Positions 8,870 to 21,000 of a stretch of 64,000 nt of DNA are shown here, in pieces. The stretch comes from Labrys monachus. Its GTDB lineage: Bacteria > Pseudomonadota > Alphaproteobacteria > Rhizobiales > Labraceae. Position 1 is the stretch's first letter, and each line of letters begins with the position of its first letter. The notes below the pieces were generated by a model that saw only the letters and a program-made list of their open reading frames with translations, had not been told where the DNA came from and did no database searches. The stretch spans positions 5,711,001 to 5,775,000 of the forward strand of contig NZ_JAUSVK010000001.1 of the NCBI RefSeq assembly GCF_030814655.1, given 5' to 3'. The position numbers and the translations under genes were made by a program.

Positions 8870-9970
8870 CTATCGGTGCAGCACGAAGGCCGGATCGTAG
8901 GGCACGGTGAATTCGCCGATGTCGGTGATCACGGCGAGCGTGCCGCCGCGGGCCTCGACGTCGGTCACGCGGTCCCAACCGGGGGGAACCGGCATGATGC
9001 CGATGGCCTGGCGCAGGTCGACCTCCCCGTTCGCCCCCAGGGCGATCGAGGTCGGGATGCCCTGCGCGCTGAGGGGGTTGGGCGCGATCGACGCCTTGTG
9101 GCCGTTGAGCGAATAGGTGCGCGCCTCCTCGAGGCCGAGCACGCCGCGGTGGCGGCTGTTCCAGGGCGCGTAGTAGCGCCCGCCATTGCTCATCCACAGC
9201 AACGTCGCCGGGAAGTCGGCGGGCCGCTTCAGGCTGAGCACGAGGTCGCGCTCGTGGTGGCGCAGGGCCGCCGCCCAGGCGAGCCTGTCCTCCGGCTTCT
9301 CGACCATCATCACGAAATCCTCGTGATTGCGGTCGAACGGATAGCAGGTGAGGTTGGCGGTGCCGCCATCGGCACGCGGCGCGTGCTTGAGGTCGGTGAA
9401 GCGGGCGGGATAGGCGAGCAGCGAATGGCCCCTGGCGGCGTCGGGCTCCAGCGCTTCGGCCGGCGTCTCGGCGAAGAGCTTGGGCGAGAAGCTGAGATGG
9501 CCGCCCTGCGGCAGCGACACCATCATGTGCAGCCCCACCGAGACGGCGCCCTCGCCTCCCGAGAAGAGATGCCGCTGATAGAGGAAGGGATGGCCGTCGC
9601 GGAGCGTGAATTCCTTGGTGACGGTGGCGCCCATCACCGTTCGCCCCAGCTCGAAGCGGGCCACGCTGCCGCCGGCGACGGCCTCGGTGCCGAGATGACG
9701 CCAGGGCGAATTGGCCGGCCAGCCATGGGACGGCGAGCCGTCGATGTCGCTCGGCCCGAAGGGGGCGCAGAGAAAGTCGCCGGACAGGCGCGCCAGATGC
9801 GCGGGCGTGTCCGACGCATGCGAATCGCCGATCCAGGGCGCCGTATGCAGCGGCGCGATCCGCTGTTCCCCGCGGTCGACCTCGAGCGCCCTGATATGCC
9901 CGACGGCGAGATCGAGGGTCACGCTTATGCCGTCGGCCTGCAGCGTCACGAAGTCTGCGCCGGTAGTCAT
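8870..9970 (-). CDS. Hypothetical protein, probably galactose-mutarotase-like fold
   Basis: The 366-residue product has no signal peptide or membrane segment. It is rich in beta-strand-like sequence with aromatic and His residues, for example GDFLCAPFGPSDIDGSPSHG, HPFLYQRHLFSGGEGAVSVG and LWMSNGGRYYAPWNSRHRGV, and it ends GEFTVPYDPAFVLHR. This pattern resembles aldose 1-epimerase-like (galactose mutarotase fold) proteins, but I cannot point to a confirmed His/Glu catalytic pair. AGGAGG lies 9 bases before the ATG. It converges on the glycerate kinase gene with a 57-base gap. A carbohydrate-related role is a guess. Confidence 0.7.
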   Translation of the reverse strand: MTTGADFVTLQADGISVTLDLAVGHIRALEVDRGEQRIAPLHTAPWIGDSHASDTPAHLARLSGDFLCAPFGPSDIDGSPSHGWPANSPWRHLGTEAVAGGSVARFELGRTVMGATVTKEFTLRDGHPFLYQRHLFSGGEGAVSVGLHMMVSLPQGGHLSFSPKLFAETPAEALEPDAARGHSLLAYPARFTDLKHAPRADGGTANLTCYPFDRNHEDFVMMVEKPEDRLAWAAALRHHERDLVLSLKRPADFPATLLWMSNGGRYYAPWNSRHRGVLGLEEARTYSLNGHKASIAPNPLSAQGIPTSIALGANGEVDLRQAIGIMPVPPGWDRVTDVEARGGTLAVITDIGEFTVPYDPAFVLHR

Positions 9971-10201
9971 GGATCGAATCCTCCTGGGTCATCGGCCGAT
10001 CCCCGGTTTTCGGCCATGCTGCCGGCATGCCCGGAGAAGGCGGGTGAAAACAAGGAGATGGACCGTCTTTACCGCCAGTATGGACCAAACCGACGCCGAC
10101 GCAACGGGGTCGGAACGTCGCGAGGCAGGCTGTGTCAAAATGCCGGCATCGATACCGGAAGGATCATCTTCACCCCGCGGCGGCCTCGTCCTCGCGGGGC
10201 G

Positions 10202-10555
10202 TCATCCCTCGCCACTGCTGCCCGCATTGGCTGCCCCGGCGACAAAATCCTTCGCTTCCGCCATCAATGCGCGCCAATCCGGCTCATGCCCACGCAGCGA
10301 CAGCCATTCCTTCATCAGCCGGCCATGGCCGGGATCGAAGCGGTCTCCCAGCCCCTGCGCCACAAGCGAATCGACACGGGCTCTCGGGAGCTTCACCACG
10401 AGGCGGCCGCGCGTCACCATGGCGAAGATCTTGCCGCGGACCTTCAGCCCCCAGGCGGAGAACAGCTTGCCCCGGCTGACCTCGGGGTCGGCCAGGAAGG
10501 CCCCGGCGATTGCGGCGAGGCGCCCTTCGGCATCCGGCGCCATGGCGATGCTCAC
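10202..10555 (-). CDS. TfoX/Sxy N-terminal domain family protein
   Basis: The 117-residue protein contains the compact alpha/beta domain of TfoX-N/YjbR-like proteins: VSRGKLFSAWGLKVRGKIFA, MVTRGRLVVKLPRARVDSL and LMKEWLSLRGHEPDWRALMA. Small stand-alone members are common in Hyphomicrobiales and have no established function; in E. coli and Haemophilus Sxy/TfoX the domain takes part in competence regulation. GTG 10555 is chosen as start because it overlaps the ogt stop (GTGA), which suggests translational coupling; ATG 10543 is the alternative. A CCCCGCG/CGCGGGG inverted repeat lies directly downstream (10173-10199). Confidence 0.8.
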   Translation of the reverse strand: MSIAMAPDAEGRLAAIAGAFLADPEVSRGKLFSAWGLKVRGKIFAMVTRGRLVVKLPRARVDSLVAQGLGDRFDPGHGRLMKEWLSLRGHEPDWRALMAEAKDFVAGAANAGSSGEG

Positions 10556-11103
10556 GGCCAGCCGAACAGGGAGGGCTGGTCGTCCGGCAGCGCCCCCTCG
10601 ATCCGCAGCATGCGGCGCTTGGTCTCGACGCCGCCATGGGCGGAAAAGCCGCCGGACTTGCCGCCGGCCGCCATCACGCGGTGGCAAGGCATGACGATGG
10701 TGAAGGGGTTCTGGCCCATGGCCTGCCCGACGGCGCGCGCGAGCAGGGGGTCGCCGAGCCTGGCGGCGATTTCGCCATAGGTCATGGTCGAGCCCGGCGG
10801 AATGGCCCGCGCGATCGCATAGACCCGCCGGTTGAAGGCCGGCACGGCCTCCATGTCGAGCTCGATCCAGGAGAGGTCCGCCGGCTCGCCGCGGAGCAGG
10901 GCCTGCATCGCCTCGATGGCGCGCCGCACCGGCGGCGGCGGCTCGGCCTCCACGGCTCCGGGGACGAGGCGCTGCATCCGCGCCCGCAGCGCCTTTTCAT
11001 CGCTGGAAGGCAGCTGCACGCTGAGGAGGCCCTTGGCACCCCAGGCCAGGGCGCAGGTGCCGATCGCGGTATCGAAAAGGGCGAAATGGGGCGGCGTGAT
11101 CAT
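10552..11103 (-). CDS. ogt: Methylated-DNA--[protein]-cysteine S-methyltransferase
   Basis: Ogt removes alkyl groups from O6-alkylguanine in DNA by transferring them to its own cysteine. The 183-residue protein has the small N-terminal domain and a C-terminal active domain. NRRVYAIARAIPPGSTMTYG leads into the winged helix, and the acceptor Cys140 lies in FTIVMPCHRVMAAGGKSGGF. Length fits Ogt rather than the larger Ada fusion. GGGGGAG lies 4 bases before ATG 11103. The stop overlaps the start of the TfoX-like gene by 4 bases, so the two are probably cotranscribed. A dispersed palindromic repeat lies directly upstream. Confidence 0.95.
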   Translation of the reverse strand: MITPPHFALFDTAIGTCALAWGAKGLLSVQLPSSDEKALRARMQRLVPGAVEAEPPPPVRRAIEAMQALLRGEPADLSWIELDMEAVPAFNRRVYAIARAIPPGSTMTYGEIAARLGDPLLARAVGQAMGQNPFTIVMPCHRVMAAGGKSGGFSAHGGVETKRRMLRIEGALPDDQPSLFGWP

Positions 11104-11170
11104 TGCTTCTCCCCCGCTGTCGAGGTGGCCTGCGGCCCGACCACGCACATTATGCCGCCGCGCAGGGCCG

Positions 11171-11376
11171 CGGGCAAGGCTGCCCCATGCGCCGAGACAG
11201 GAGGAAGAGGAAGAGGCGCAATCTGTCATAGCCGGGCTTGTCCCGGCTACCCGGACTTCGCCGGAACGAGGGCAAGCGGCCCGGCTGGATTGCCGGACGA
11301 GCCCGGCAATGACAAATCCTGAACCGTCCCGGGCCGAAATCGTCTTATCCCGGCATATGGGGCAAGGCTGCGGCGA
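11171..11376. repeat. Dispersed palindromic repeat, copy A
   Basis: The interval between ogt and the IalB gene is filled by an imperfect palindrome that has a relative at 43199-43401. The two copies share exact tracts of 28 bases (11301-11328 with 43322-43349) and 19 bases (11278-11296 with 43298-43316), plus the core GGGCTTGTCCC. Within copy A, GCCGGGCTTGTCCCGGC is itself palindromic. The outer ends (around GCCCCAT at 11181 and ATGGGGC at 11357) are inverted but imperfect. No coding sequence is present, so it is a MITE- or REP-like element of unknown mobility. Confidence 0.75.
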
Positions 11377-11390
11377 CCGGCCGTCGCCCG

Positions 11391-11999
11391 CTACTGGATC
11401 TTGGCGAAGGACGCCGCGAAGTCGCCGAGCGGCAGCGGCACAGCGATATCGGCGTGCTGCAGGTTCTGGAAGATGACCTTGAGCTGCTGGCCGTGCTTGA
11501 GCTGGTCGAGCAGGCCCGCGGTGACCGGCGCGCCGGCGAAACAGCCCGAGGCGTCGCAGGTCTGCAGGGCGAGGCCGACCGGCTCGGCGGCGTCGACCTG
11601 CAGCTTCACCCCGGCGGGCAGATAGAGGCCGAGCGGCAGGTGGACCAGCATGACCGGCGAACGCGTATCGCTGGGAACCCTGATGGTGATGCCGACGACG
11701 AGCTGCCCGGTGCCGTTCATGACGGCGCTCTCCTCGACCGCGCATTCGAGCGGCCCCTGGCGCGCAGCCGCCGAGCAGCGGGCGGCCCAGCCCGGGGCAT
11801 TCGCCGGCCGGGGTGCGGCGGCCGGCGCGGCAGCGGCGTCGTCCGCCTTGTGCTGCGCCTCCGCGGCCGGCTTCGGCGCGGGCTTCTTGGCCGGCGCCGT
11901 GGCTGCCCCGCCGCTGCCGATGCCGGCCATGCCCGCCAGGGCGATCCCGACGGCGATGCCGGCGAGACGCCGCATCCTTCTTGCTTCCAGTCCAGTCAT
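11391..11999 (-). CDS. Invasion-associated locus B (IalB) family protein
   Basis: The 202-residue protein has an N-terminal signal peptide (ending near GIGSGGAATA), a Lys/Pro/Ala-rich linker (AKKPAPKPAAEAQHKADDAA) and a C-terminal IalB domain with a Cys pattern: WAARCSAAARQGPLECAVEE, MLVHLPLGLYLPAGVKLQVD, ALQTCDASGCFAG and LKVIFQNL. IalB proteins are periplasmic or surface proteins first linked to erythrocyte invasion in Bartonella; in free-living relatives the role is unknown. ATG 11999 has AGGAAACGC before it, and this box overlaps the stop of the giant autotransporter gene 7 bases upstream, so the two genes form one transcript. ATG 11975 is an alternative start. Confidence 0.85.
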   Translation of the reverse strand: MTGLEARRMRRLAGIAVGIALAGMAGIGSGGAATAPAKKPAPKPAAEAQHKADDAAAAPAAAPRPANAPGWAARCSAAARQGPLECAVEESAVMNGTGQLVVGITIRVPSDTRSPVMLVHLPLGLYLPAGVKLQVDAAEPVGLALQTCDASGCFAGAPVTAGLLDQLKHGQQLKVIFQNLQHADIAVPLPLGDFAASFAKIQ

Positions 12000-12006
12000 G
12001 CGTTTC

Positions 12007-15000
12007 CTACCATGCATAGCGGATGCCGCCCGATCCCGACATGCCGTGGGCGCTCTTCGCGAAATCGCCCTTGAACTTGCCGTAGACGGACCAGCCCGTG
12101 CCACTGACGATATTGATGCCCGCCTCCACCCGCGCCGAATCGCGGGGGGCGGCGGCGCCGTAGACGATATAGTCATAGCCGGGCGCCGCGGCGAAGCTGC
12201 CGTTGATCGAGCGGAACCGCTCGAATTCATGCACCCACGACGCCCGGACGAAGGGTTCGACATAGAAGGCGCCGGAAACGTCGAACCGGGTGTCGAGCTG
12301 CGCGCCGAGGAAGCTCGGCACCGAGGCGACCGTCCGACGGGCGTAATCGACGCCGAGGGTCCCCGGCGTGCCCTGCGGATGCTCGACATGGTCGTCCATC
12401 GTAAGGGACGAGAACTGCACGGCGCCGAACGGGGTCACCGAGAAGCCGCCGAAATCCTTCTTGTAGCCGAGCTCGGCCCGGCCGCTGACGGCATAGCCGC
12501 CGAAGCCGCTCGCCAGCTGGTCGGCAAAGCCGGGAACCGGGTTGATCACCGCATCGGTGCCCTGCAGCATCGCGTAGCGGTTGGTGTTGGCATGGAAATA
12601 ATCGTAGCCGATCAGGCCGTTGGCATAGAACGAGCCCTGCCGCAGCGCGCCGTAGAAGGCGGCATGGCCGGTGCCGACATCGCCGGTGGTCGCCCGGGAA
12701 TCGACGCTGAAGCCGGAGGTGCCGCCGCCCAGCGCCAGGCCGAGAAGGGCATCGGGGTCGACCTGATAGTCGAGGCCGGCGGCCATGCCGTGATCGTTGG
12801 TGTGCAGGCTGCCCGAGCCGACGACGGCATCGCCGCCGAAATTCGATCCGCCGGCATAGCCGGTGATCCAGGCGCGCCATGTGCGCGGATCGCACAGGCC
12901 CTGGCGGGCCGTCGGCCCGGCGCCCGGCTTGCCCTTGGTGCAGTCGCCGGTGACGTAGCCGGAAAGATCGGTGCTGTCGTCGGTGCGCCAGACGTCGGCC
13001 TGGTGCATGACGGCATTGATGAACTCGTCGGTGTCGTTGAAGAAGGTCTGCTCGGTGCCGGCCGTCCCCTCGCCGTCGAGCGAATTGTAGGTCGCGTTCA
13101 GGGCCGCCGCGTTGGGCTGATAGAACAATGCGGCCGCGAGCGGCACGAAGGCCGGCGCGTTCTGCACCGTCTGGATCTGGTTGATGGTCGAGCCGACGCT
13201 GATGCCGTTCTCGGTGAGGCCGCCCGGCGCGAAGGTGATCTTGGTGTCGAGGATGGCGTCGTACTGGTCGTAGAGGAGGCTGTAGGTGGCGACCGCGGAC
13301 GGCGTGGCGTCGATCACCATGCCATTGTTGGTGACGCCCTCCCCGGTAGTGACGAAGGCGTGCTGGCTCTCGCCTGGCGTCGCATTGCCGGGATTGAGGA
13401 TGTTGATCGCCAGCGTGCCGGCAAGGTTGGCGGTGCCGGTGACGTTGAGCACGTCGGTCGCCGGATCGAGGTCGAAATCCAGCATGTAGACGCCGCTGGC
13501 CGTCTGCTTGAAGGAGCCGGTCTCGTTGGTGGCATAGATCTTGTTGATGCCGCCCGGCGTCATGAAGCCTTCATTGGTGTAGAGGTCGCCCGACTGGCTG
13601 CCGAGGGCGAGCGTGCTGCCCATCACGAACCAGGCGTTCTGCTTGTTGTCGAAGGTGTTGGTGCCGGTCCCCAGATTCACATTGCCGGTGATGTAGTCGG
13701 TGTTGGTCACCGCCTCGTTGCCGGAGGTGCCGTAGACGGCCATGCCGTCGAGCCAGCCGGAGACGATCAGGTTCTTGTCGGCGTCGAAGGCGAGGCCGGT
13801 CGTCTGGCCGAGATCGGTGAGGACGCCGGCATTGCTCAGCGTGTTGGCCGCGCCGTCGAGGAAGCCGACGGCGGCGCCGGTTCCGGTGCCGCCGACGAGG
13901 GTGCTGCCGGCATTGACGGTGATCGCGATATTGCCGTTGGTGGCGCCGGCGCTCTGGGCGAGGATGGCGAACGAGCTCTGGCCCTCGGCGTAGATGCTGC
14001 CGGTCTGGTCGACGACGACGTTGCCGGCCGCCCCCGCCCCGCCCGCCGATCCGGCGAAGCCGATGCCGAGGCCGGCGTCGCTGACGAGGTCGGTGATGAC
14101 CCCGGTGACCGGATCGGGCACGCCCCAATTCGTCGAGACGGTGCCGCTCGCCGCGTTGACGACGCCGCCGCCGCCGCCGATCGACTGGGCGAAGATGCCA
14201 TGCGCATTGGCGCCCGCCGTCTGGATCAGGCTCGCCGTGTTGGTGACGCTCACCAGGCCGCCATTGCCGCCGGCGCCGGAATCGCCGCTGTCGGCCCAGA
14301 GCAGGCCGGTCGCCGCGGCGACATAGCCGCCGCCGCCGCCGACCGACTGGGCGAAGATCGCCGTCGAATTGGTGCCATAGGTCAGCAGGGTGCCGGAATT
14401 GGTGACCGTGACGGCGCCGCCGTCGCTGCCGACCCCGGAGTCGCGCCCGAAGGAGGCGAGGCCGGTGGCCTGGCCGGAAGCGCCGCCGCCGCCGCCGACC
14501 GATTGCGCCAGGATGGCGTCCGAATTCGCACCGGTGGTGACGATGCTGACGGTGAGCGGCGTGCCGCCGGTCTGCGTGAACGTCTCGCCGCCCGAATTGT
14601 CGATGGTCACCGCGCTGCCATTGCCGGCCGAGCCGCCGGCGCCGCCGAAGGTGACGGCGCCGAACGCATTGCCGCCGATGCCGCCGCCGCCGCCGACCGA
14701 CTGGGCGAACAGGCCGTTGGAGAAGGCGCCGGCCGTGCTGACATAGCCGGAATTGCGGATGCCCGCCGTGCCGCCATTGCCGGCCGAGCCGCCGGCACCG
14801 CCGAGCTCGACCAGGCTCGGGGAGCCGATGATGTCGGCGTCGGCGGCGACATAGCCGCCGCCCCGGCCGCCGCCGCCGCCGACCGACTGCGAGACGATGC
14901 CGTTCGATTCGTCGCCCGCCGTGGCGATGTCGCCGGAATTGACGACGCCGACGGCGCCCCCGTCCCCGCCGGAGGCGCCGGAGCCGCCGAGGGTGACCAG

Positions 15001-18000
15001 AGCCAGACCGCCGCCGCCGCCCATGCCGCCGCCGCCGCCGACCGACTGCGCGTTGATGCCGTCCGAGAAGATGCCGGCCGTCGACAGGTAGGCGTAGTTG
15101 GTGACGTCGACGGTGCCGCCATTGCCGGCCGAGCCGCCCTCGCCGCCGATGTCGATGAGGCCGGAACCGGCGCCGCCCTGGCCGCCGCCGCCGCCGATCG
15201 ACTGGGCGAAGATCGCTCCCGACGAGACCGCGCCCGTCGTCACGATGGCGCCGACGCTCATCTCTTCGGCGGTGGCCGACGAGGTGCCGTTGGTGACCTG
15301 CACCAGGCCGCCGTCGCCGGCGCTGCCGTCGTCATGGACGCCGAGGGCGTCCGCATAGGCGCCGCCGCCGATGCCGACGGTGCCGAGCAGGCCGGCGACG
15401 GAATTGCCGCCGCTGCCGCCGCCGCCGCCCACCGACTGGGCGAAGATGCCCCAGGAGAAGGCGCCCGCCGTCTGGATCTGGCCGGTATTGCCGACGGTCA
15501 CCTGCGCGCCGTTGCCGGCCGCCCCGCCATAGCCGCCGATGGCGACCTGGAGGTTCTTGGCGATGCCGATGCCGCCGAACGGCTTCAGCGCCGTGGTGAG
15601 GTCGGCATAGGGATCGGGCACCAGGTCCTTCAGGCCGAGGATGCTGTTGCCGCCCTCGCCGCCGCCGCCGCCGATCGACTGGGCGAGGATGCCGTTGGCG
15701 GCCTGGCCCGAGGTGACGATGAAGCCGCTGTTGCCGACGTCGACGGTGCCGGCGTCGTTGCCGGTGCCGCCGAAGCCGCCCACGGCGAGATTGATGCCGA
15801 TATTGTTGCCGACTTCCGGCGGCTTGGTGCACACGCCCGGCAGGGTGCAATTGGCCGTCAGCACCAGGGAGAGCGAATTGGCCTGGCCGCCATTGCCCCC
15901 GCCCCCGCCGATCGACTGGGCCTGGATGCCGTGCGAGCCGTCGCCGGTCGTCACGATGCCGCCGGACTGGGTCACCGTGACGTTGCCGGCGACATTGCCG
16001 CTGCCGCCGCTGCCGCCCACGGTCACCACCGCGTTGACGGTGCGCCCGACGGAAGCGCCGGAAAGCCCCATCACGCCGGCCATGCTGGAGCCGCCATTGC
16101 CGCCGCCGCCGCCGATCGACTGGGCGAGGATGCCCTGGGAGGCCGTTCCCGAGGTCGAGAGATAGCCGTCGGTGTCGGTCACCGCGACGTCGCCGCCGAG
16201 GCCGCCGGTGCCGCCGCTGCCGCCGACGGTGGCGCCGAAATTCAGCGTCGTGTCGGCGCCGCCATTGCCGATGACGACCGAACCGGCGAGGCCGCCGGTG
16301 CCGCCGCCGCCGCCGATCGACTGGGCGATGATCGCCTGCGACTGCAGGCCCGCGGTCACGATCGTGCCGGTGCTGCCGACCGTCACCTTGCCGGCGCTGT
16401 TGCCGGTGCCGCCGAAGCCGCCGAGGGTGGCGCTGAAGCGCTTGGCGCCGCCCTCCCCGACATTGCCGAACGCGCCGGAGATGGCCATGCCGCCATTGCC
16501 GCCGCCGCCGCCGATCGACTGCGCCGCGATGCCGGCCGAATAGTCGCCGGTGGTGCCGATGTCGCCGTTGCGGGCGATGGTGACCGCGCTGCCCGTGCCG
16601 CCGGCGCCGCCGAAGCCGCCCACCGTCACCGCGACGTCGGTGGAGTTGCCGGCGGGCGAGATGGCGCCGGAGACGCTGAGGCCGCCATTGCCGCCGCCGC
16701 CGCCGATCGACTGGGCGAGGACGCCGTCGGCGTGGTCGCCGCCGGTGGTGATGAGGCCCGTCGACGTCACGCCCACGGTGCCGGCGTCGCCGGCCTCGCC
16801 GCCGAAGCCGCCGAGGGAGAGCGAGACCGCCACCGTGCCGTCCGTCGGCGCCGAGGAGGTCAGCGTCGCCGCGGCGCTGAAGCCGCCATTGCCGCCGCCG
16901 CCGCCGATCGACTGGGCGAGGATGCCGTTGGAGCCGTCGCCCTTGGTCAGGATGTTGTCGAGGCTGGTGACGTCGACGGTGCCGGCATCGTTGCCGGTGC
17001 CGCCGAAGCCGCCGATGGAGACGCCGAAGCCCTTGGCGCTGTCCTCGCCGAGCGAGAGCGACAGGGCGCCGGAGAAGCCGCCGCTGCCGCCGCCGCCGCC
17101 GATCGACTGGGCGAAGATGCCGTTGGCGCTGGCCCCGTCCGTCTCGATGGTGGCGGTGTTGCCGGCGAGGGTGGCGCCGACATTGCTGTTCACGACGACG
17201 TTGCCGGCGGTCTCGCCATCGCCGCCGAAGCCGCCGACGCTGACGGCGGCCCCCGTGCTGGTCTCGTCGGCGACGCTGAGGCTGCCGGCGATCGACAAGC
17301 CGCCATTGCCGCCGCCGCCGCCGACCGACTGGGCAAAGATGCCGTTGGCCAGCGCGCCGAGAGTGAGGATGGTGCCGTCCGACGTCACCGAGACGTCGTT
17401 GCCGGTGCCGCCGTCGCCGCCGCCGCCGCCGACCGAGACCGCGAGGCTGAGGCCGGTCTGGCCGGAGGCGGAGGTCGCCGCCACGCTGGCGCCGCCATTG
17501 CCGCCGCCGCCGCCGATCGACTGCGCCAGGATGCCGTTGGAGCCGTCGCCGCTGGTGGCGATGTCGCCCGTGCTGGTGACGGTCGCCTTGCCGGCGGTGG
17601 AACCGGTGCCGCCGAAGCCGCCGACGGACACGCCGAGCGAGCCGCCCTTGCCGAAATCGACGCCGAGCGCCCCGGCAAAGCCGCCATCGCCGCCGCTGCC
17701 GCCGATCGACTGCGCCACGATGGCGGAGGACTGCTCGCCCAAGGTGGTGATATCGCCGGTGCTGGCGATGGTGACGTCGCCCGCCGAGGCGGCGTCGCCG
17801 CCGCTGCCGCCGACCGTCACGGCGAGCGTCGCGTCCTCGCCGCCGACGGCGAGGCTGCCGGCCACGGCGAAGCCGCCATTGCCGCCGCCGCCGCCGATCG
17901 ACTGGGCGAGGATGCCCGAGGACAGGTCGCCGGCCGTGCCGATCGTGCCAATGCTGGTGACCTCGACGTCGCCGGCCTTGCCGCCGTCGCCGCCCGGGCC

Positions 18001-21000
18001 GCCGACCGCCGCGCTCAGCGCCGCGCCGTTGCCGAAGGTGGCGGCGGCCGCCACCGCGAAGCCGCCATTGCCGCCGGAGCCGCCGAGCGACTGGGCGAGG
18101 ATGCCCGAGGACAGCGTGCCGAGGGTGGTGATGGCGCCGGTGCTCGTCACCGTGACCGCGCCGGCCTGCCCGCCGTCGCCGGCGCCGCCGCCCACCGCGA
18201 CGCCGGCCGAGGCGCCCTTGCCGACGGTGATGGCGGCCGACACGGCGAAGCCGCCATTGCCGCCGGAGCCGCCGAGGGATTGCGCCTGGATGCCGGAGGA
18301 CAGGGTGCCGAACGTCACGATGTCGCCCGTGCTGGTGACCTCGACGTCGTCGGCGGAGGAGCCGCCGCCGCCGTCGCCGCCGACCGCGACGCTCGCGCCC
18401 ACGGCCGCATCGGCGATGGCGAGGCTGCCGGAGACGGCGAAGCCGCCATTGCCGCCGCCGCCGCCGATCGACTGGGCGAGGATGCCGCTGGAGAGAGCGC
18501 CGAAGGTGGTGATCGCGCCGGTGCTGTCGACCGTGACCTTGCCGGCCGAAGAGCCCGAGCCGGCATTGCCGCCGACCGCCGCCGACAGCGAGGCCTTGCC
18601 GCCGCCCGACAGCGAGAGGCCGAAGCCGCCATTGCCGCCGCCACCGCCGATCGACTGCGCCAGGATGCCCGAGGACAGGTCGTCATAGGTGGTGATGTCG
18701 CTGATCGTCACGTCGCCGCTGGTGACCGTCACGTCGCCGGCATTGCCGCCGCCGCCGCCGGCGCCCCCGAGGCTCAGGCCGAGCGCGGCGGTGCCGCCGA
18801 GCGCCACCGAGCCGCTGAAGCCGCCATTGCCGCCGCCGCCGCCGATCGACTGCGCGACGATGCCGGCCGAGCTGCTGCCGCCGGCCACCCATTTGCCGCC
18901 GACGACCGAACCGGTGCCGGTGACGATGGCGCCGTTGCTGCCGACCGTGACCGCGCCGGCATTGCCGCCGGAGCCGGCGCTGCGGCCGATATTGGCCGTG
19001 AGCCCGGCCTCGCCGCCGAGGTCGAAGCCGACGCTGGAGCCGCCATTGCCGCCGCCGCCGCCGATCGATTGCGCCAGGATGGCGTTGGCATCGCTGCCAT
19101 AGGTGGTGATCGCCCCGGTATTGGTCACCGCGACGAAGGAGGCGTTGCCGCCGTCATTGCCGAGGCCGCCGACGCCGACGGTGACCGCCGCCGTCGCCGC
19201 CAGCCCGATGGAGCCGGCGAAGCCGCCATTGCCGCCGCCGCCGCCGATCGACTGGGCGGCGATGCCGTTGGAGCCGTCGCCGGCGGTCTGGATCACGCCG
19301 GTGCTGGCGACGGTGACGCTGCCGCTGTCCGAGCCGAGGCCACCCTTGCCGCCGATGGTGACGCCGGCCGCCCCCTCCAGCGCCGCCGAACCGGAAAGGG
19401 CGAGGCCGCCATTGCCGCCGCCGCCGCCGATCGACTGGGCGAGGATGCCGTCGGAAAGGTCGCCATAGGTGGTGATGTTGCCGGCGATGGCGTGGCTGCC
19501 ATTGGTGACCTCGACGCTGCCGGCCCCGGAGCCGGCGCCGCCCTGGCCGCCGACCGCGGCCGAAAGGGCGATCGAGCCGCCGGCGGCCAGGGACGCGCCG
19601 AAGCCGCCATTGCCGCCGCTGCCGCCGATCGACTGCGCCACGAGCCCCGAGGAGAGATCGCCCAGCGTGGTGACGTCGCCGAAACTGTCGAGAACGACGG
19701 CGCCGGCCGTGGCGCCGCCACCGCCCGAGCCGCCGACCGCGACGCCGAGCGAAGCGCCTTCGCCGACAGTGATGCTGCCCGCTGCCGCGAAGCCGCCATT
19801 GCCGCCGCCGCCGCCGATCGACTGGGCGAGGATGCCGGCGGAGAGGGGCCCGCCGGTGACGATATCGCCGGTGCTCGTCACCGTCACGCCGCCCGCGGTT
19901 CCGCCGCCGCCGCCGGCGCCGCCTACGGCAGCGCTGAGGTCGGCGCCGGCGCCGAGCGTGAGGGCGCCCGCCGCGGCGAAGCCGCCATTGCCGCCATTGC
20001 CGCCGATCGACTGCGCCAGGATGCCGGCGGAGAGCGCGCCGCCGATGGTGAGGTCACCCGTGCTGGTGACGCCGACGTCGCCCGCCGTGCCGCCGTCGCC
20101 GGCACCCCCGCCGACGCTGACGCCGGCGGCGGCGCCTTCGCCGAACGACAGGGCGACGGAGACGGCGAAGCCGCCATTGCCGCCGCCGCCGCCGAGCGAC
20201 TGGGCCTGGATGCCGGAGGACATCGTGCCATAGGTGGTGATCGCGCCGGTGCTGGTCACGGTCACCTTGCCGGCCGACGAGCCGTCGCCGGCGCTGCCGC
20301 CCACGCCGACGCTGGCGCCCGCGCCTTCGCCCGTCAGGCTGCCGGAGACGGCGAAGCCGCCATTGCCGCCGCCGCCGCCGATCGACTGCGCCAGGATACC
20401 GCTGGAAAGATTGCCGAAGGTGGTGATCGCCCCGGTGGAGGTGACGGTGACCTTGCCGGCCGACGATCCGGAACCGGCCTTGCCGCCGATCGTCGCCGAA
20501 AGCGAGACATTGCCGGCACCCGAGAGATCGATGCCGAAGCCGCCATTGCCGCCGCCCCCGCCGATCGACTGCGCCACGATGCCGCCGGACAGGTCGTCGA
20601 AGGTGGTGATGTCGCTGACCGTGACGTCGCCGCTGGTGACCGTCACGTCGCCGGCATTGCCGCCGCCGCCGCCGGCGCCGCCCAGCGTGAGGCCGAGGGC
20701 GGCCGTCCCGCCGATATCGAGCGCCCCGCTGAAGCCGCCATTGCCGCCGCCGCCGCCGATCGACTGCGCCACGATGCCGGCGGCGTTGCTGCCGCCCGCG
20801 ACCCACTTGCCGTCGACCACCGACCCGCTGCCGGTGACGATGGTGCCGTTGCTGCCGACGGTGACCGCGCCGGCATCGCCGCCCGAGCCGGCGCTGCGGC
20901 CGATGGCGAGGGAGAGGCCGGCCTGGGCGCCGAGCGCCAGCCCGACGCTGGAGCCGCCATTGCCGCCGCCGCCGCCGATCGATTGCGCCAGGATGGCGTT

